64,000 nt of DNA, from positions 372,001 through 436,000 of the forward strand of contig JARVLF010000017.1 of assembly GCA_030849465.1 (NCBI GenBank), in the 5' to 3' direction. Positions 29,274 to 38,500 of the stretch are shown here, one piece after another. The notes under the pieces are model-generated. The model was given only the letters and a program-made list of their open reading frames with translations, was not told the DNA's origin and did not search any database. The position numbers and the translations under genes are program-made. The stretch's first letter is position 1; every line of letters begins with the position of its first letter. This DNA is from Moesziomyces globuligerus (taxonomy: Eukaryota > Basidiomycota > Ustilaginomycetes > Ustilaginales > Ustilaginaceae).

Positions 29274-31367
29274 ATGGCGGCTCCCTCAACTCCTCGCTCT
29301 GCATCATCATCTGCCAAGCCGTATGATAAGGCAAACGCCAAATACGCGGCCGCGAGGGCAAGAACGATCATCGACTCATCGGACGAAGAGGGCGGCGACA
29401 CCTTACCGACCTCAGGCCAAGGCCAGTCTAAGCCTACGCAAGAGAACGCCAATGATCAGGCAAAGGTTGCAGCCAGGCCTGCTCTGACCACTGCCAAGGC
29501 GGACACTGCCATGGCCGGAGGCGAGAAACAAGTTGAGGCGGTAGCGGATGCCGAGATGAACGACGCGACCACGGACAACGGCACTAGCGGTCTACCCCCG
29601 GCCGCAGGTGCTAAAAAGAAGGGGGCGCAATCTGCCGAGCAGGAGGATACTCGAGCACACGCACTTGGCGACAAGGCAACCCATCGCGCCGACGGGTCAG
29701 CTGCCGAGAAGGCCGCCAACCGAGATGCCGATGCAGGCGTCGCCACCTGTGTCAATCCCACCCCGGCGAGACAAGAACAGCCACTGGCCAGCAGAGATCA
29801 GCCTAACCGACAGGAGTCTCACGGCAACCCGCACTCCAACCCAAAAGGAGCCTCAGCAAGTCGCCACGCCCCGACCCAGCACCGCGCCGACGTCGATGGG
29901 CCGGACATGCGGCGCGACGACGTTCAGGAGGAGGGCAATAGACGCAGGTCCAGCGACGCCGGCCGCGGTTGGCGAGAAGACCGCCTCCCAGATGGGCGGG
30001 CGCAGGGGAACGGCTACCCCCGCTCAGAGGAATACGGTCATCGAGCAGAGCACACGTACCGAGGCCACGAGCAGCGCGAGCAGCCGCACCACGGCTTCTA
30101 TGGGTACGATCGCTCATTGCTGCGCTCCGGCGACGGTTCAGAGCACCCGAGAAACAGCCATCGCATGCGTGAAGAGCCGGAGTCTAGCTACTACCCGGAG
30201 CAGCATAGTCTCCGTGGCGACAGGTACTTCGACGCCGGCCTAGCTCAATGCGACTCGCGCGAGGGGGGCTTCGCGATGAGGGACGCACGAGAAATGGACG
30301 CCATGGACGTCGAAACAAGCCACGGCTTGGCGCACGAGTACGGGTATGGAGGCGAACCTTACCAGAGTGAGAACGTTCCGCGGGACTGCTCCGACGGAAG
30401 AGTCGCACCCCCTCGACGAGCGTTCGCCAGCGAAGGCATGCCCCGATTTGACGTCGAAGGTGACCAGTCTCGAATCCGTGATGGTGAAACCATCGAAGAG
30501 TTCACGGATCAATCGGCCACGATCGCCACGGGTGCAGTTGCCGACGGACAGAGGGACAGTGGACCAAGGTTCACGCACAGGCTGCGATGGTTCCTCTCCC
30601 CTCGCGTCATCTGGCCCTTCAGGGAGTACCCTGACCCGATGCGCCCTGACTCGGTGGGACGGGGCACTCGTCGCTTCAGATACGAAGGCAACCATCGCAA
30701 CCTGACGCCCAAGGACCTGAGCTCCATGCTGGTCGAGGTCAAGATCCAGCTCCACAATCAGTATCCTTACATCCCAGTGGAGGAACTGGTGGTGATGGCT
30801 CCTACGGCCATCAACAATGCTCTTTACGTCGACGTCCTGGCGCGCACGGCTCGGGCGTACACAGAGATCGAGGACGCGAGGCTCACGGCCTTGTACAAGC
30901 CGTTCCACCTCGCCTTTTCGGGTGCCCCGTATCCGCACAACCAGATCATGTTCCGGGTCAACTCGATCGACGTTCGCAATAGGCTGGTGCCGGTTTTGAA
31001 CTCCATGCGCAGAGAGCTCGGCCCATCGGTACGGATCATCGCCTTCTGGGCCATGTACCGACGCGACACCATTGTGGATGACATCGCCACCCCCTCGGAC
31101 TTCACCGGCATGGTGTATGCGCTGGCGGAGGCCACAGGTGATCGCCTCGATCTGAATCGTCTGCCCGGCTTCCTCGACTTTGCCGACCTCGAGTATCCTC
31201 GCCGTCTGCCTGTCTTCTTCCCGGGCCGCCCGGATGACTGCAAGATGTGCAGCGCGCGCGCTCCCAAGCACCTGGCGACAGAATGCCCAATCAACCGCCG
31301 CCCTGGCAAGGGAGGTCGAGGCGCACCCCGCGGTCCCCCTCGGGGCGCGTCACAGAGACGCGGCTAA
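29274..31367 (+). CDS. LINE-associated ORF A: gag-like protein with one C-terminal zinc knuckle
   Basis: From the ATG at 29274 the frame encodes 697 residues. The first about 420 are hydrophilic and low-complexity, with Arg/Glu/Gly/His-rich stretches, and carry a SUMO-interaction-like TIIDSSDEE at residues 31-39. The last about 260 look folded: DLSSMLVEVKIQLHNQYPYI, PVEELVVMAPTAINNALYVD, QIMFRVNSIDVRNRLVPVL. A cysteine motif, CKMC with His and Cys spaced C-x2-C-x6-H-x4-C, starts at residue 656 and is followed by a basic Gly/Arg tail (RGAPRGPPRGASQRRG). This arrangement resembles LINE ORF1 nucleocapsid-like proteins that bind element RNA. I know no specific family for the folded block. It may be the first ORF of the element or belong to a separate element. 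Confidence 0.7.
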   Translation: MAAPSTPRSASSSAKPYDKANAKYAAARARTIIDSSDEEGGDTLPTSGQGQSKPTQENANDQAKVAARPALTTAKADTAMAGGEKQVEAVADAEMNDATTDNGTSGLPPAAGAKKKGAQSAEQEDTRAHALGDKATHRADGSAAEKAANRDADAGVATCVNPTPARQEQPLASRDQPNRQESHGNPHSNPKGASASRHAPTQHRADVDGPDMRRDDVQEEGNRRRSSDAGRGWREDRLPDGRAQGNGYPRSEEYGHRAEHTYRGHEQREQPHHGFYGYDRSLLRSGDGSEHPRNSHRMREEPESSYYPEQHSLRGDRYFDAGLAQCDSREGGFAMRDAREMDAMDVETSHGLAHEYGYGGEPYQSENVPRDCSDGRVAPPRRAFASEGMPRFDVEGDQSRIRDGETIEEFTDQSATIATGAVADGQRDSGPRFTHRLRWFLSPRVIWPFREYPDPMRPDSVGRGTRRFRYEGNHRNLTPKDLSSMLVEVKIQLHNQYPYIPVEELVVMAPTAINNALYVDVLARTARAYTEIEDARLTALYKPFHLAFSGAPYPHNQIMFRVNSIDVRNRLVPVLNSMRRELGPSVRIIAFWAMYRRDTIVDDIATPSDFTGMVYALAEATGDRLDLNRLPGFLDFADLEYPRRLPVFFPGRPDDCKMCSARAPKHLATECPINRRPGKGGRGAPRGPPRGASQRRG

Positions 31368-32580
31368 TCGCGCGACTCCAAAAGCGCACCCCTGGCACTC
31401 CAGGCGTCCCTCAAGTTTCTAGAGTTACAAATGCAGAGCATGTAAATAATTCCCAAAAAAGAACAAAAAGAAAATTTCAGCTACCGTGACCCGTCCCCTC
31501 AGCGTGTTGCCTGTGTGGCCGCCCTGCATCGCATGGGCCCTCACGCTTCGAACCTGCGTCAGCAGGACTGAGTGTCCCTACCTGCGGACAGAGATCCGCC
31601 GCCGCGTGAGCAATGAGTCAGACCACTCGCGCAACGCTCGCACAGGGTCCTACGTGACACCTGTCAGCTATCGCAACGTCGGCCAACTCCGCGAACGCGC
31701 TTAGGTGCGAGCCTCAGCGTGACCTCAGACTAGGCCGACACACTAGAGAGACCCAATGATCTGCCAAGTGTGTAGAGGCGCCCCCACCCCTGAAAGTCGA
31801 CACGGGGACGCGCATTTACATTGAGGAAGAGCCGCGCTTCACCCTCTCGCCCCTAGCCGCAACGTAATGTGGATGACTCCAGGCCCCGCAGGCAGGGACT
31901 CACCACGCGCCAGCGCCCTCGACGCTGGGTTTTTTCTGACTTGGCGTGCCTGCTCACCTTGGGTGTGTTGAATACCCCTCCTCCGCGATGAACCACGCGC
32001 GCAGCAGAAAATGATCTCATCACGAGCCCGCCACAAGCTCAACGCTTCGAGCGGGCTGCGCAGTGCTTTGCCGCGATGAACCTCACAAGTGGCAGAAGAG
32101 GGACTCGGGACGGACTTGCCGGGCTTCATGCGCCCCATCCGGCACCGAGACGCGCACTCCCAAATGAGACGGATGCACCTCCAGTCCATGATAACAACCA
32201 GGAGCTGCATTCACGACAGTAACCTGCAGCCGCACCTGAGTGAAGGGCCCTCCAGTAGTCCTAGCCCGCTCAATAGAATGTGCCAGAAACGAGCAAGGAA
32301 AAGTGTGAGGACAGACTCGAGGCACCGAAGACGGCCCACCAAGTCGAGAGAACGATTTGTACAAACCGTGAGACGCAAATGACCTCGGAACCCTGGCCTC
32401 AGACTGACAGTCCTCGACAGTAAGTGGAAACGCACGAGCGACTGGGCGGTGGCCAACCTTCAACACACGCGAAGCACCCCTGCTCCTCTTGCCCGTTCCT
32501 TTGCCCGCTCGATCAGGCGATCCGCACCACCACCCTTTCTCTCTGTCCTGCCACCCTCACACCCCACTGCCGCGTGCACA
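31368..32580 (+). other. 1.2-kb non-coding spacer between ORF A and ORF B
   Basis: No substantial ORF is supported. An A-rich patch (31453-31479, AAAAAAGAACAAAAAGAAAA) lies soon after ORF A and could mark an old 3' end. CGCGATGAACC occurs twice (around 31986 and 32073). The stretch could be a spacer in one element or the junction of two. Confidence 0.5.
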
Positions 32581-35103
32581 ATGGCGTCCTCTGCCGCTAC
32601 CAAGACGGACAACAACCCGAGGTACTACGTCATCTTGGTCAAGGTCTCTAAGGAGGCCATGGCTGAGAGCGTCGAGGCGCTCGACTTTGCCCGCACAAAG
32701 TACCGGTACTGCACCTTCCTGCGCCCACACCCAGCCACGGGCGAGCGTATCATCATGATCCACGCCGCCACTCTGTCATGCCACCATCTGGCCCGCGCCT
32801 TCGCCAACCGCTTTCCGCCTATGAAGATGTACTCCGTTCGCTACGATCGCGGCAATAGACAACAGCTGAAGTTCCCGGAGGACAAGGATCCTGTGGTCGT
32901 GAAGACGCTCGTCGACACGATGGAGGAATGGAAGGGCGAGGCGTCGGCTCAGCCGATCCAGCTCGCCAATGTCGTGGTCGCCGCGGCCATGAGACAGGGA
33001 CGCGCTGACCAGCTCTTCCGACGCGACCCCCCCTCTCCGGAGGCGAGCCCGCCCGCCCAGAGGATTCGACTCAACGTCGAGATCGAGACCACCACTGCCG
33101 GCCGTCGCACGATTGAGCCGCCTCAACATGCGGCCCCTGTAAGAGCACACAATCCGCAGTTCCACATCGTCGGGCTCAGCGCTGGCATGGCTACTCCCCT
33201 CAAGAAGCTCTTCATCAACAACGCCAGCACCAAGACCGCACCGGTGCGCGGCCTCTCCATTCGCCTTGTGCCTAAGTCGGAACACAATGCCAACACGCTC
33301 TCGATCCTGTCCGACCTGCTACAAAAGGCACAGAATCTGGCAGGCGGCAATCACCGCTTCTATGCCGCCGTCCCTGCATGGCAAAAGCTGCACGAGGGCA
33401 ACGGTAAGATGGGCGACGAGGACGACAGGTGGATCCAGTCCCACAAGCATCGCTGGCTGGCTGGCGACCCTAGGAAGATCCAAAACTTCCAAGCCTTCGC
33501 GGCCGCCTTCAGTGAACACAAGGGAATCCTTGACATGCACGGCTTCAACTTGTACGCTCGTATCAAGCACAGGGCAAAGGGTCACTCGGACACGACGGGC
33601 AAATCCCCTCGAGCTCACGAGCGACGCCACCTCATCATCGCGCTGCTGGAAGCGGTGGATGCCGTGTGCGACCCTTCGCCAAGGGGTCTTCAGGATATCG
33701 ACCCCTCCCTCCGCTTCACAGTCCGCATGTTTGGGCTTCAGGAATGGGTGTACTTGCTTGGAGAGGTTTGCGTGGAGCGCTTCTCGGCCACCTTCAGCCC
33801 CATCGGCCTCGCCACTTCGTGCCACGAGCAAGTCGACGCGTGGTACGAAGCCAAGGCTGGCGATGATCAGCTCGCCATCGCCACCAAAGGAGCCAGCAAG
33901 GCCATCTTCGACGCATTTAGCAAGCGCAAGCAGATGAAGTCCGACGACTGCGCTTTGGCAGCCGCAGGGGTTAGACCCATCGGCCCCATGCTCCCGGAGG
34001 ATGCAGCTCGCCTAGACTGCATTGGGCTCGCAGCACCCCCCACACAGGGGGTTTACACCGCCGCCGACCTCGGCGGTGGCGACTGGGTCCAACTGGCCTT
34101 CACGTGGACGCACCTGACCGCTGATCCCCGCGTCCGAGCCATCAAGACCGAGCCTGGCACCACCCGGATTGAGTATGCCCGCCTTGAGGAAGGCCCAGCG
34201 CCTCCCACGCACTTGGAAGCCCTTAACCCAGCCTCGATGGTAAAGGGCGACCTTTCGATGGTCATCACTGGAAAAGCTGAATCAAGCGATGACGGCCCGA
34301 TTCCACCCGCCCCCGAGGTCGACGCCATCCACGACGCCTGGAATCAGGGAGTAACATTCGCCAACCTGTACTTCCGCGGCGTCATCGTCACGAGCGCCGC
34401 GTACAAAACAAAGGACATCGATGAGGTGTCCATTCGCCTGACCTTCGCCCACAGGGCTCACCTGTTCATCGCGTGGGCAACGTTGCCCAAGTGGATCGCT
34501 CTGCTAGGCCTGGTCAACCCCGTCGCCCACGCCACCGTCGACACATGGGGCCACCTGCACCCACTTGCCTCCCTTGGAGCGGATGTGGTGCAAGTCAGCA
34601 ACTCCGTCAACACTATCCAGATGGCCTTTGCTCACCCTCTTAACATCATGGCGCCGGCGATCGTCAGAGTTGTCGAGTTCGAGAGGGAGCGCCAGAAGGT
34701 TCAGGTAACATACAGCAACGCCCTGGACGCACTCTCCAGAGTCCATGCTTCAGTTGTCTTGGCACATAGCAGTGGCAGCTACGCATCAGGAAGGGGTGAG
34801 TACGCCACGACTCTTAAACCCTTCTTCGCCTTCGACCACATTTCCATGTGCAAGAGGTGCGGTGTGCTTGGGCACACGGAAGCCTCGTGCACCAATGTGC
34901 GGGTTGCTTTGACCCAGGAATGCCCCGCCTGCTCATCCTCTGAGACCATCAGCCACGAACGTGGCGAGTACTGCAGCCTTCGAGAGTCTTTTGTGCAAAA
35001 CACGGAGAAGTTGCTGCAGCGCACTCTGGAGCGAATCACGATCGATGGCATCTGGGCCAAAGAGCACGCCGCCTTTGCCAAGACCGCCCTGGCGATCGTC
35101 TAG
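32581..35103 (+). CDS. LINE ORF B: gag-like protein with two C-terminal zinc knuckles
   Basis: The ATG at 32581 opens an 840-residue protein (MASSAATKTDNNPRYYVILV). The N-terminal about 120 residues look folded (MAESVEALDFARTKYRYCTF). The centre is mixed alpha/beta without a domain I can name. The C-terminal part, FANLYFRGVIVTSAAYKTKD to PFFAFDHISMC, leads into zinc knuckle one (CKRCGVLGHTEASC, a canonical C-x2-C-x4-H-x4-C, from residue 757) and a second, looser one (CPACSSSETISHERGEYC). Tandem CCHC motifs at the end of the ORF preceding the polymerase are typical of LINE ORF1 proteins, which coat element RNA. It lies 448 bp before the ORF C ATG and in a different frame. No similarity to ORF A is visible beyond the zinc motif. 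Confidence 0.8.
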   Translation: MASSAATKTDNNPRYYVILVKVSKEAMAESVEALDFARTKYRYCTFLRPHPATGERIIMIHAATLSCHHLARAFANRFPPMKMYSVRYDRGNRQQLKFPEDKDPVVVKTLVDTMEEWKGEASAQPIQLANVVVAAAMRQGRADQLFRRDPPSPEASPPAQRIRLNVEIETTTAGRRTIEPPQHAAPVRAHNPQFHIVGLSAGMATPLKKLFINNASTKTAPVRGLSIRLVPKSEHNANTLSILSDLLQKAQNLAGGNHRFYAAVPAWQKLHEGNGKMGDEDDRWIQSHKHRWLAGDPRKIQNFQAFAAAFSEHKGILDMHGFNLYARIKHRAKGHSDTTGKSPRAHERRHLIIALLEAVDAVCDPSPRGLQDIDPSLRFTVRMFGLQEWVYLLGEVCVERFSATFSPIGLATSCHEQVDAWYEAKAGDDQLAIATKGASKAIFDAFSKRKQMKSDDCALAAAGVRPIGPMLPEDAARLDCIGLAAPPTQGVYTAADLGGGDWVQLAFTWTHLTADPRVRAIKTEPGTTRIEYARLEEGPAPPTHLEALNPASMVKGDLSMVITGKAESSDDGPIPPAPEVDAIHDAWNQGVTFANLYFRGVIVTSAAYKTKDIDEVSIRLTFAHRAHLFIAWATLPKWIALLGLVNPVAHATVDTWGHLHPLASLGADVVQVSNSVNTIQMAFAHPLNIMAPAIVRVVEFERERQKVQVTYSNALDALSRVHASVVLAHSSGSYASGRGEYATTLKPFFAFDHISMCKRCGVLGHTEASCTNVRVALTQECPACSSSETISHERGEYCSLRESFVQNTEKLLQRTLERITIDGIWAKEHAAFAKTALAIV

Positions 35104-35551
35104 ACTACCTGGGTGAGGCATCATACCCCAACGGGCACCTCCAAGCGAGAGCCGATCAACGTCGCCTGTAATAGGCATCCACTTTTCCGAGAATGCAATG
35201 CAACACGTTTCCATACTGCACGGGCCCTGATGAGAACCTGCTTGTGTATGCCTGTGATGAGCGAGACTCAGGCAACTCTCTTGACCGGTGAGGCGACGCC
35301 CAAGCTTCATTTGGTGGGGCGAAAACGCCTCGGCCAGCCACGGCCACAAATGCGGCTGCGGCGCAACCTTCGGTCGTGCGGCGGCTGTGGCACACAACAG
35401 AGTGGATCACCATGGCCGGGTCGGCTCTCAGCGAGCACAGCCTCCAGTTCTCCATGTCCCCTGCTCGAGACTTCACCTGCTTCCCAACCGCTCAGCCCGC
35501 AACTATCCATCGCTGTCACACGCTCGCAATACAGCACTTCTTGTGTCCGCT
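35104..35551 (+). other. Spacer between ORF B and the first ATG of ORF C, open in the ORF C frame from 35285
   Basis: The ORF C frame has several stops up to 35284 and is then open for 267 bp without an ATG before 35552. The conceptual peptide contains HKCGCGATFGRAAAVAHNRV followed by DHH, reminiscent of a single C2H2 finger. It is either leader DNA or an N-terminal extension made by non-ATG initiation. Confidence 0.5.
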
Positions 35552-38500
35552 ATGCTGTGCGTACAGTACAACTGCAATCATGCGCCTGCTGTCGAGCGGT
35601 GGCTGCGCTCGCCCCTGCTGAATAGCAAGGCGGACGTATGCCTCCTACAGGAGTGCAATGGCTCTGGTCTCAGCCTCCTGCAAATGTCCGGATGGGATGT
35701 GCATCGATCTTCTCAAAACCTCTTCAACGCAGAATCCAGTTCGGAAACGGCTGCTCGCCACTTCGATGCTGCGGTTGCGGTTCGCAAAGGAGTAGGACTT
35801 GTCTCCCGCCCGCTTCAACCAGCCTCTGCCCACGGCACGGCCTGCCTGGTGTCGCCGTCCAAAGGCGCGCAGGATCAGAACACGATCCTATTCATCTCCG
35901 CCTACCTTCACCCTGCCAGCGGACCCCATTCACCAGAAGAGCTTGACCGCGAGCTCGAAGCTTGCCTCCACGACATGGATGAATGGGTGCAACAAGCGAG
36001 GCCTGGCGGGCGTGTGGTCGTGGCCGGCGACTTCAACATGCCTAATGGCCCATGGGCCCCCAGCGCCGCTCAGGCGACCGGAGTGGTAGCCGATAGAGTT
36101 CACACCCTCCTTCGATGGATGTCAGGCCACCACCTATGCCTCATAACTCCACCAGACACGACGACCTTCGCAAGAGCAGACATTGAAAGAGGATCGACCA
36201 TCGACTTGGTCTTTTCTTCCGCGACAGCGAGCTCGTACCACCTGGGTTTGCGACCTGGCTTGGACCATTTCCCTGCGTTCTTCCGCATCGACGCGAGATC
36301 GCAACCCTCTCCAGCCGCTACCTCTCTGTCTATGGCACGAGTGGATCGCGAGGCCTTCCCTCACGCTCTCAGGTACCAGCTGAGGCAACAGGCTCGCCCT
36401 AGCGAGACCAACACCTGGCCTGCGATCCTGACTGCAGTCACATGCGCGGCGCAGACGTGTCGCCTGAACGAGATGCACAAGAACAAGAAGCGCAAGCACG
36501 AAACGCCGGGCTGGAACGCGGAATGTGAAAGGCTGTCTGAGCGAAGGGACAGACTGGTTCAGAGGGCCAGGCAGCCGAACCAGCCCAGGATGCGACAAGG
36601 ACGCGCGGCCAGCTCGCTCTCGCCAGAAGACCGAAAGGAATACGACCGACTCTCAAGCGAACTCCACCGCGCCCTAGAGGGCGCCCGGGCCGATTATGTT
36701 CGAGAAAAAGTCGGGGCCCTTACGAATCGCGACCAGTGGATAGCGGCCGAAGCATTACGAGCAACTCAGACGCCCTGCTCGGTCCTCAGCCCAGCACTGA
36801 AGGACGAAACGGGTGCGCTCGTCAAGGATACTAGCGCCAAGCTGCGCCTCCTTGCCCGCACGATCTTCCCGGAGTCAACGGCGGCATCGCGCGAATCCAG
36901 CGAGGCAACTACTGAACAACGCGCTCTATCCGTCGAGGGAGCCGGACCGCAGGCGCCATCAAGCACGGCTGACCGCGGTGCAGCTTCCACAGACAGCTCT
37001 GCTATGGCGCCCTTGACGTGGCCGGAGCTCAACAACGCGATCGCCACCCTCCAGGACGACAAGGCCCCTGGACCTGATGGTCTCAGCCCGTCCATGCTCA
37101 AAGAGGCGTTTCAGTCGTGTCCCCAGTTCGCCGAGAGGATCTTCCAGGTCTCGGACCGGTGCATCCAACGGGGTCACTTCCCGGCGGCCTGGAAGACGGC
37201 CACCATTGCCATCATTCCAAAACTCGGCAAGAGAGACATGGCATCACCCAAGTCGTACAGACCCATATCTCTCTTGTGCACGGCTGCGAAAGTTGTTGAC
37301 GTGGTTGTGTGCCAACGCCTACAACACGCTCTGGTGGGCAAAGGCATGCTCCATCAACAGTATGGAGGCATCCCATGCGTCTCGACCGTCCACGCCCTGG
37401 CGCACGTCTTGGAGTCGGCGAAAACCGCCGCCAAACCGAAGCGCAGATACGCGTCCATCTTGTCAATAGACGTAGCAGGTGCCTTCAACCGCATCAGTCA
37501 CGATCGTCTCGTTCAAGAGCTGACCACCGCCGGATTGGCCCCGTTCGCGACGTGGATCCGATGCTGGCTCTCGCAGCGTACGTTTCGTCTGCGCATGGAG
37601 GACCAACTCTCGGACGAGTTTGGCCTCAGAGACCGGGGTGTGCCTCAAGGCTCGCCTCTGTCTCCTCTTCTGTGGGCCTTTTACACGGAGTCCCTACTGG
37701 CGGCGACCCTTCCACCAGGAACCGTGATGACGGGCGCTTACGTCGACGACCTGTTCGCTGTAGTGACTGGTAAGAGTCTGGAAGGCATGAATCAGGCCGC
37801 ACAACACTGGCTGGACTGGGTCGAGAAGTGGGCTTCCCCGCGAGGACTCGGCTTGGACAAGCCAGCCTACCTCACGGTCCACGCAGAAACGACCATGAGG
37901 CTGGATGGGCTGCAAGTCGTCACATCCGCTGGAGTGGTTGTGCCGGCCTCTAAGGAACCAATCAAACTGCTGGGAGCGACGGTCAGCTCCTCCCTCACCA
38001 TGGACGCCTTCGTCAAAGCGAAGTGCATTCGAGTACACCTCGCCGTCAACGCGGTCTCGCGCACCATTTGGGAGGTGGGCGAGACCGACCTCGCCCTGCG
38101 CCTCAAGTTGGCCAAGTCCATTCTCGTGCCGATCCTCGACTATGGATCGCAATTGCATCCGGTCATCACGCAGGTGTGCAGTGACGCCGCGCATCGAGCG
38201 GAAAAGGCGATCTGGACATTCGTCGCGGGTGCGCGCCCTTGGCGCCAACTTCCTTCAGGCATGGCTCTCGCGGCGGAGCTGGGCCAAGATAGTCACGTGT
38301 ACAGGTGGAGACAAAGCTGCATTCTCTTCTTTGCGAAGGCACTTGCCTTACCGAAACATGCCTCCTCAACATGTGCCAGACAAGTCTTGGGCTCAATCAA
38401 GGACTCCGCAGCAGACGAGACGCTGTTTGGACAAGGAACGCTTTGGGACACGGCCGAAGAGCCCCACGCGCCAACAAAACACAGCGGCCCTCGTATAAGT

